From assembly GCA_017399175.1 (NCBI GenBank), contig JAFQEE010000043.1, positions 70,021 through 134,020 of the forward strand: 64,000 bases of DNA. The letters run 5' to 3'. Both the position numbers and the translations under genes were made by a program. The stretch comes from Clostridia bacterium. Lineage in GTDB: Bacteria > Bacillota > Clostridia > Oscillospirales > Acutalibacteraceae. Positions 60,101 to 64,000 of the stretch are shown here, in pieces. Within the stretch, counting starts at the first letter, position 1, and every line of letters begins with the position of its first letter. Under the pieces are notes generated by a model, which was not told the origin of the DNA, ran no database searches, and saw nothing but the letters and a program-made list of their open reading frames with translations.

Positions 60101-61124
60101 TACAAAGAGAGGTAATTGTGTTGTTTGTGGTGAAGAAGTTACAGTTGACGACGAAAATGCTCCTGCACCCGGTCACGATATGATTACTGACGAGGCAGTT
60201 GAACCAACTTGTACAGAAACAGGGCTTACAGAAGGTTCACATTGTTCTCGCTGTGACGAAGCAACAACTGAACAGGAATTTGTTCCGGCACTCGGTCACG
60301 ATATGATTACTGACGAAGCAGTTGAACCAACTTGTACAGAAACAGGTCTTACAGAGGGTGAACATTGTTCTCGCTGTGACGAAGCAACAACTGAACAGGA
60401 AATCGTTCCTGCACTTGGTCATACACCACTTGACGCAGTTGAAGAAAATTATGTTGCTCCTGATTGCACAAATGATGGTAGCAAAGATTTGGTAGTTTAT
60501 TGTGATGTTTGTGATGAAGAACTTGAAAGAGAACCAGTAACTATCCCTGCACTCGGTCACGATATGATTACTGATGAAGCAGTTGAACCAACTTGTACAG
60601 AAACAGGTCTTACAAAGGGTGCACATTGTTCTCGCTGTGACGAAGCAACAACAGAACAAGAAGTAATCGACGCACTCGGTCACGATTATGAAACAGTTGT
60701 AACAGCTCCAACTTGCACAGAAGACGGTTACACAACATATACTTGTACAGTTTGTGGTGACACATACACAGATGATGAAACTGATGCACTCGGTCACACA
60801 CCACTTGATACAGTTGAAGAAAACTATATAGCTCCAACTTGTACAGAAAACGGCAGTGTTGATTATGTAGTTTACTGTGATGTATGTGATGCTGAAATCA
60901 GTCGTGAAACTGAAACAATCGAAGCAACAGGCCACGCAGACAACGACAATGATGGTTATTGTGATGATTGTGAAGAAAATCTTTGCAACCACGCTTGTCA
61001 TAAGGGCGGAATTCGCGGATTCTTCTGGAGGATAATCAAATTCTTCTACAGACTTCTCAACATTCAGCAGTATTGCGATTGTGGTAATCTCCACTACGAA
61101 AAACCTATTTTTGGAAAAGGCTAA
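57102..61124 (+). CDS. Large secreted multidomain protein: LRR, InlB-like B repeat, Cys repeats, shared tail
   Basis: The 1340-residue protein has a signal peptide (ending SVFAAS near residue 28), a BspA-type leucine-rich-repeat region (about 75-245), a beta-helix-like segment (about 245-440), an InlB-type B repeat (about 445-510, GCKVTASVNPAEGG, NGYRFVNW, LTANFE), two long repeats of about 165 residues (59281 and 59785) and Cys repeats of 38-46 residues to 60929. The last 64 residues contain the shared tail plus eight more residues. AAGGAGG precedes the ATG. Base and codon use shift near 58640: the first third is GC-richer (GGC, GCC, CTG) than the rest. It is probably an adhesin. Confidence 0.82.
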   Translation: MKKTNKILSILLVIAMMLTMAPISVFAASVEASGKFGASGNNLTWSLDSDGVLTVSGSGAMEDFANASKVPWYSKRTKVKSVVIESGVTNIGKDAFTGIYSLVSATISDTVTSIGNRAFSNSALTNFEFSDAGNLKTIGNSAFNSTNIKSMIIPDGVTTLGSYVFGYGPIKSVTIPASVTSVGNYFFEEATDLNEVIFLGNKEPETIGNMVFLGCSSLAYVSVPADYEGDTFSNMKVAKAVASVAEVNGQGFATLADAVSAAQSINGAELKLLSHISIDSGITIESGNFTIDLNGKELFSNGYFLLRIDGADVTVVDSAGGGIFNASNDQGDIVLEVLSGSANISGGTFNSAGYPATVRDGTLKLTGKDFVLNGNWCIGWYGGSIDLSACTADEVRIQACADEGLQASALTLPDGWGLFKTNGTPCTDFVKYDIYVAKAGCKVTASVNPAEGGTIVGAGTYGSGATVNLTASAANGYRFVNWIENGEEVSTSAVYTFTASKNRELTANFEIVPHTHSFTYFASGDTITAVCENTDGNCPDPEGTLTIFAPTDTCTDGNAVVDNQLVDKSVTVNVVYSTDDGSVPTEDGTYTASVTLGDATATVEFTLGHDMIIDEAVAPTCTETGLTEGAHCSRCDEATTEQEIVPALGHDWSNKDGICANGCGENCEHENYIDGVCDYCGYECTHDWNEGVLTRPERITTTEWYDGYYTYTCTLCGDEKTETAKRADYTEFEETYSKVLGYLNGSDLTNEAKAEIHDAVQDYLSANPEFNDNGNVRGTLIESEQAIVDDATTFAKQILAIIEGNLTNCESGNHDVRSYTSNNNATCTEDGTKRGNCYVCGEEVVETDENNLAFDHDYDYENGVLTRPTETEKGYYTYTCKNDTNHTTTKEVDSADYTEYDKAAQKIAGYFSTPNLTDASKQLIIAELNKFAQNNSEYCDKNGNLRRDLIASEQDIVDNATRAANELIQVVDGLLANCEAGNHDVRKYTSDNNVTCTENGTKRGNCVVCGEEVTVDDENAPAPGHDMITDEAVEPTCTETGLTEGSHCSRCDEATTEQEFVPALGHDMITDEAVEPTCTETGLTEGEHCSRCDEATTEQEIVPALGHTPLDAVEENYVAPDCTNDGSKDLVVYCDVCDEELEREPVTIPALGHDMITDEAVEPTCTETGLTKGAHCSRCDEATTEQEVIDALGHDYETVVTAPTCTEDGYTTYTCTVCGDTYTDDETDALGHTPLDTVEENYIAPTCTENGSVDYVVYCDVCDAEISRETETIEATGHADNDNDGYCDDCEENLCNHACHKGGIRGFFWRIIKFFYRLLNIQQYCDCGNLHYEKPIFGKG
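60171..60929 (+). repeat. Tandem 38-46-codon Cys repeats inside the large secreted protein
   Basis: Units lie at 60171-60293, 60294-60416, 60417-60554, 60555-60677, 60678-60791 and 60792-60929, with an earlier 41-codon unit at 58923-59045. The 41-codon units (GHDMITDEAVEPTCTETGLT...) are almost identical at DNA level, indicating recent duplication or gene conversion. Each has CT(E/N) and CxxC cysteines. Confidence 0.85.
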
Positions 61125-61137
61125 TACATAATAATTT

Positions 61138-61167
61138 ACCGCCGGGGATAACCTCCTCGGCGGTTTT
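61138..61167 (+). terminator. Terminator of the secreted-protein operon
   Basis: ACCGCCG (61138-61144) pairs with CGGCGGT (61158-61164), extended by GG/CC pairing, and is followed by TTTT. Confidence 0.75.
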
Positions 61168-61220
61168 ACTAAAAAGTCCGGTCATTAACTTTTGTAAGTT
61201 AAAATAAAAAAGAAAACCTT

Positions 61221-61360
61221 GTAAGGTCGCTTCACAAAGCGACCTTTTCCATGTAAATCATAATTTATTGGGGAGAATATGAAATTAGAATAGAAACAAA
61301 AACCTTGTAGGGTCGCTTCACGAAGCGACCGTTCCAAAGTGTGTGGATAACCTTATTCGG
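61221..61360. repeat. Palindrome modules and second copy of the 106-base repeat
   Basis: 61221-61246 and 61307-61331 are GTCGCTTC..GAAGCGAC palindromes. 61255-61360 is the near-identical partner of 40616-40721. Between 61361 and 61532 there are GC-rich repeat remnants and AATTACGCATTATGAATT repeats but no gene. Confidence 0.75.
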
Positions 61361-61532
61361 GCGATAGTCTCGCCTGCCGGCTCGGTCGGTGCTTCTGCTT
61401 CGCAGAGGTGTCCCGCTGTTGGTTTATCTGCACACTTGTTTCGGGCTGCCGTGGTCGTCAGCCCCTACAATTAAGAATTACGCATTATGAATTATCTCGA
61501 CAAGCCTCCAATTTACCAAGGCATTTTATATA

Positions 61533-61561
61533 TTGAAATATACATCATATTCTGTTACAAT
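61533..61561 (+). promoter_or_regulatory. Predicted promoter of the beta-mannosidase gene
   Basis: TTGAAA (61533-61538) and TACAAT (61556-61561) are 17 bases apart, 32 bases before ATG 61594. Confidence 0.65.
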
Positions 61562-61627
61562 AATACAAAATACAATTTTAAAGGGAAACTTGTTATGAAA
61601 TCTTATAATCTCAACGGACAATGGAAT

Positions 61628-64000
61628 ATGACCCGTGTTGCTACAGGGGAAAAATACAATGTAAATATTCCGTCTGATAACTACACTCAATTACTCGAAT
61701 TAGGTGCTATTCCTGACCCATATTACAAGGATAACGAAAAGTTAGTTGAATGGATTGGTCGCGAGGACTGGACTTATGAAAGAACATTCACACTTAATGA
61801 TGATGACCTTAATAATCGCAAGATTTTGCTTGTGTGTAAAGCCCTTGATACACTTTGCGATGTTTATGTGAATGATAAAATCATAGGAAAGGGTGAAAAC
61901 GCACATCTCAAATATGAGTTTGACATAAAAGATGTAGCAAAATCAGGGGAGAATACTCTTAAAATCACATTTTTTGCACCGACAACTTATGCGGAAAAAA
62001 TGCAAAAGGAAAAACCAATTCCAAAGAATTGTAACGGCACTGACGGTGCTGCATATATCCGTAAGCCTCATTGTCATTTCGGTTGGGACTGGGGTCCGCA
62101 TCTTCCTCTTTCAGGTATTACTGACGATATTTGGGTTGAATGCTTTGATAACAGACTTACTGATGTTGAGATTAAGCAAATTCACGAAAATGGCAAGGTA
62201 ACAGTTAAAATCAATCCTATAATTGATGGTGATGGCGAAGTAACTGCAAAAATTATCTGTCCTGATGGCACAGAATATCCAATCGAAAACAATGAAATTG
62301 TAATCGAAAACCCTGAACTCTGGTGGACAAAGGAATTGTCAGACAAAGAAAAACAACCACTTTATACAGTAGTTGCAACAATGGGTGATTCTGTTGTATC
62401 AAAAAAAATCGGTCTTCGTACAATTTGTCTTGACCGCAGTAAAGATAAATACGGACATAATTTCTGTTTCTACCTTAACGGTGTGCCGATTTTCGGTAAA
62501 GGTGCTGACTGGATTCTTCCCGATTCGCTTATGGGCAGAGTTACAAACGAAACATACGACTATTACATAGATTCAGCACTGGACGCAAACTTCAATATGC
62601 TTCGTATCTGGGGCGGTGCTTATTATACACCTGATTATTTCTTGGAGCAGTGTGACGAAAAAGGCCTTCTTATATGGCAGGACTTTATGTTTGCTTGTCT
62701 TATGTATCCGTTCTATGAAGATAATTTCAGAGAAAATGTGTTGAAAGAAATTAAATATCAGATTATGCGTATCAAATCTCATCCTTGTCTTTGTCTTTGG
62801 GGTGGTAATAACGAGATTGAAACAATGTTCGCATATATGCCTGAAACAATGAAGATTGTCCAGTGGTATAAAAAATTCTTCTATGAAATTCTTAAGGATT
62901 TAGTAACAGACCTTGACCCTGACACTCCATATATCGAAACATCACCAATCGGTGAGTCTTTCCGTAAGGGTGTAACAGGTGATAACCACGGTGACACTCA
63001 TATGTGGACTGTATGGCACGGTCAGAAACCGCTTAATTATTACAGAACAAGACCTACTCGTTTTTGTAGTGAATTTGGTCTTGAATCATTACCGTCAATG
63101 GATGCTGTCCGTCAGTTTGCAGAAGAAAGTGATTATTTCATCACAAGTGATATTTTCAATTCACACCAAAAATGCAGAAACGGTAACAGAAAAATGCTCT
63201 ATTACTTGCTTGAAAAGTTTTATGAGCCTGAGAAATTTGAAGATTTAATCTATATGACAAATCTTATCCAAAAAGAATGTATTCAGGATGCTACCGAGCA
63301 TTGGCGTCGCCATCGTGAGCGTTGTAACGGTTCACTTTTCTGGCAGTATAATGACTGTTGGCAGGCACCGTCCTGGTCAAGTGTTGACTATACAGGTAAA
63401 TGGAAAGCACTTCAGTATGCTGCTCGTCATTTCTTTGAACCTGTTTGTGTTTCAATCGAAGAAACGGATAAGGACTATAAGGTTTACATTCTCAACGATA
63501 CATTGAAAGAACGCAATGTGAAAGTCAGCGTTTGCCTTTCAACTCTTGACGGTAAGGTTCTATATAAGAACACTAATACAGTTGATTTAACAGTAAAAGT
63601 CGGTGCAAATGCAAGAGTTATGTTTGAAAAAGGCAACATAGCAGGGGATAAGAAAGATATGTTCTTATCAGTTAAACTCTATGAAAACGAAAATGTTATT
63701 TCAGAAAGAACAAAGATTTTTGTTCCTGATAGGGACTTAAAACTTAAACCAAATACAATACAGAAGTCAGTTTCATACGAAAACGGTGAAATCATCGTTA
63801 AAATGGTGTCACCTGTATTCTGCCGTAGCGTTATGGTGGATATTGAGGATTTCAGAGAACCATTCTCAGATAACTATTTTGACTTGCTTCCAAATGAAGA
63901 AAAAGTTGTTACAGTAAAGGCTGAAAAGCTCTATGATGTTACTGTAAAATCTCTTGCAGATATCCCTGTAAAAGGCTCGAAATTCAAGACAGCACTTTTC
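61628..64000 (+). CDS. GH2 beta-mannosidase, 3'-truncated by the window and frameshifted at its start
   Basis: The enzyme removes non-reducing beta-mannose residues. From 61628 the frame is open to the window end (791 codons). Features are the jelly-roll region (CHFGWDWGPHLPLSG), the acid/base Glu near residue 396 (CLWGGNNEIE) and the nucleophile Glu near 482 (FCSEFGLESLPS). The natural start looks like ATG 61594 (after AAAGGGAAA), which encodes MKSYNLNGQ, but the conserved continuation WNMTRV lies one frame later because of an extra A in 61619-61621. Unless this is a sequence error, translation must begin at 61628 or the gene is impaired. It has no signal peptide, so it is cytoplasmic. Confidence 0.85.
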   Translation, partial: MTRVATGEKYNVNIPSDNYTQLLELGAIPDPYYKDNEKLVEWIGREDWTYERTFTLNDDDLNNRKILLVCKALDTLCDVYVNDKIIGKGENAHLKYEFDIKDVAKSGENTLKITFFAPTTYAEKMQKEKPIPKNCNGTDGAAYIRKPHCHFGWDWGPHLPLSGITDDIWVECFDNRLTDVEIKQIHENGKVTVKINPIIDGDGEVTAKIICPDGTEYPIENNEIVIENPELWWTKELSDKEKQPLYTVVATMGDSVVSKKIGLRTICLDRSKDKYGHNFCFYLNGVPIFGKGADWILPDSLMGRVTNETYDYYIDSALDANFNMLRIWGGAYYTPDYFLEQCDEKGLLIWQDFMFACLMYPFYEDNFRENVLKEIKYQIMRIKSHPCLCLWGGNNEIETMFAYMPETMKIVQWYKKFFYEILKDLVTDLDPDTPYIETSPIGESFRKGVTGDNHGDTHMWTVWHGQKPLNYYRTRPTRFCSEFGLESLPSMDAVRQFAEESDYFITSDIFNSHQKCRNGNRKMLYYLLEKFYEPEKFEDLIYMTNLIQKECIQDATEHWRRHRERCNGSLFWQYNDCWQAPSWSSVDYTGKWKALQYAARHFFEPVCVSIEETDKDYKVYILNDTLKERNVKVSVCLSTLDGKVLYKNTNTVDLTVKVGANARVMFEKGNIAGDKKDMFLSVKLYENENVISERTKIFVPDRDLKLKPNTIQKSVSYENGEIIVKMVSPVFCRSVMVDIEDFREPFSDNYFDLLPNEEKVVTVKAEKLYDVTVKSLADIPVKGSKFKTALF

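Noticed and set aside
60171..60929. Regular repeats that could suggest a CRISPR array
   Set aside because: Units are 114-138 bases, in frame and translated; there are no short repeats with unique spacers and no cas genes.
60237..61094. 285-codon open frame on the minus strand, rich in Cys
   Set aside because: It is the antisense of the repetitive plus-strand coding region; the repeats keep the opposite frame free of stops. There is no ribosome binding site and the product is unnatural in composition.

Overview
The window looks like chromosomal DNA from a low-GC, endospore-forming Gram-positive anaerobe of the class Clostridia, probably a gut or rumen Oscillospirales/Ruminococcaceae-type organism. 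The evidence is strong AGGAGG-type ribosome binding sites, spore genes (spoVAE, gpr, spoIIP, an uninterrupted sigK), Gram-positive division genes (sepF, divIVA), an HrcA/CIRCE heat-shock operon, and an anaerobic NADH-linked iron-sulfur flavoprotein cluster. The species itself cannot be named from the sequence.

Layout. 1-5.7 kb: the end of a PucR/CdaR-type regulator, a candidate structured RNA, a secreted leucine-rich-repeat protein, an SCP2-like protein, an alpha/beta hydrolase and miaB. 5.9-14.3 kb: ylbF-like, mutS, an islet of four accessory genes embedded in repeats, then mutL-miaA. 14.3-21.9 kb: a dense run of HlyD-like, yggS, sepF, divIVA, lspA, rluD, a HAD phosphatase and split transketolase. 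22-28 kb: a PHP-domain protein and a NuoE/NuoF/GltD-like complex that resembles electron-bifurcating NADH:ferredoxin:NADP oxidoreductases. 28.5-32.6 kb: metF, a DUF5685/J-domain/membrane trio and radC. 32.6-40.5 kb: tRNA-Leu, a hairpin array, spoVAE, rpsT, gpr, spoIIP, yhaM and a two-component system. 40.9-45.6 kb: CIRCE-hrcA-grpE-dnaK-dnaJ. 45.9-51.7 kb: a five-gene sugar-acid operon whose predicted steps join into a route from an aldose (L-galactose is the best fit) through tagaturonate and altronate to 2-keto-3-deoxygluconate. 51.7-53 kb: sigK and two tRNA-Ser genes, the second with a duplicated 3' end. 53.4-61.1 kb: a TetR regulator with a twin-palindrome operator, followed by two large secreted proteins. 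61.6 kb to the end: a GH2 beta-mannosidase with a one-base frameshift near its start.

Two themes cross the window. First, three secreted proteins end in the same 56-residue Cys/His/aromatic tail, a candidate uncharacterised surface-retention module. Second, nearly every intergenic gap over about 100 bases is filled with short palindromic repeat modules. One family is a double hairpin whose second stem changes with compensating substitutions from copy to copy, and it appears inserted inside other repeat families at several loci.
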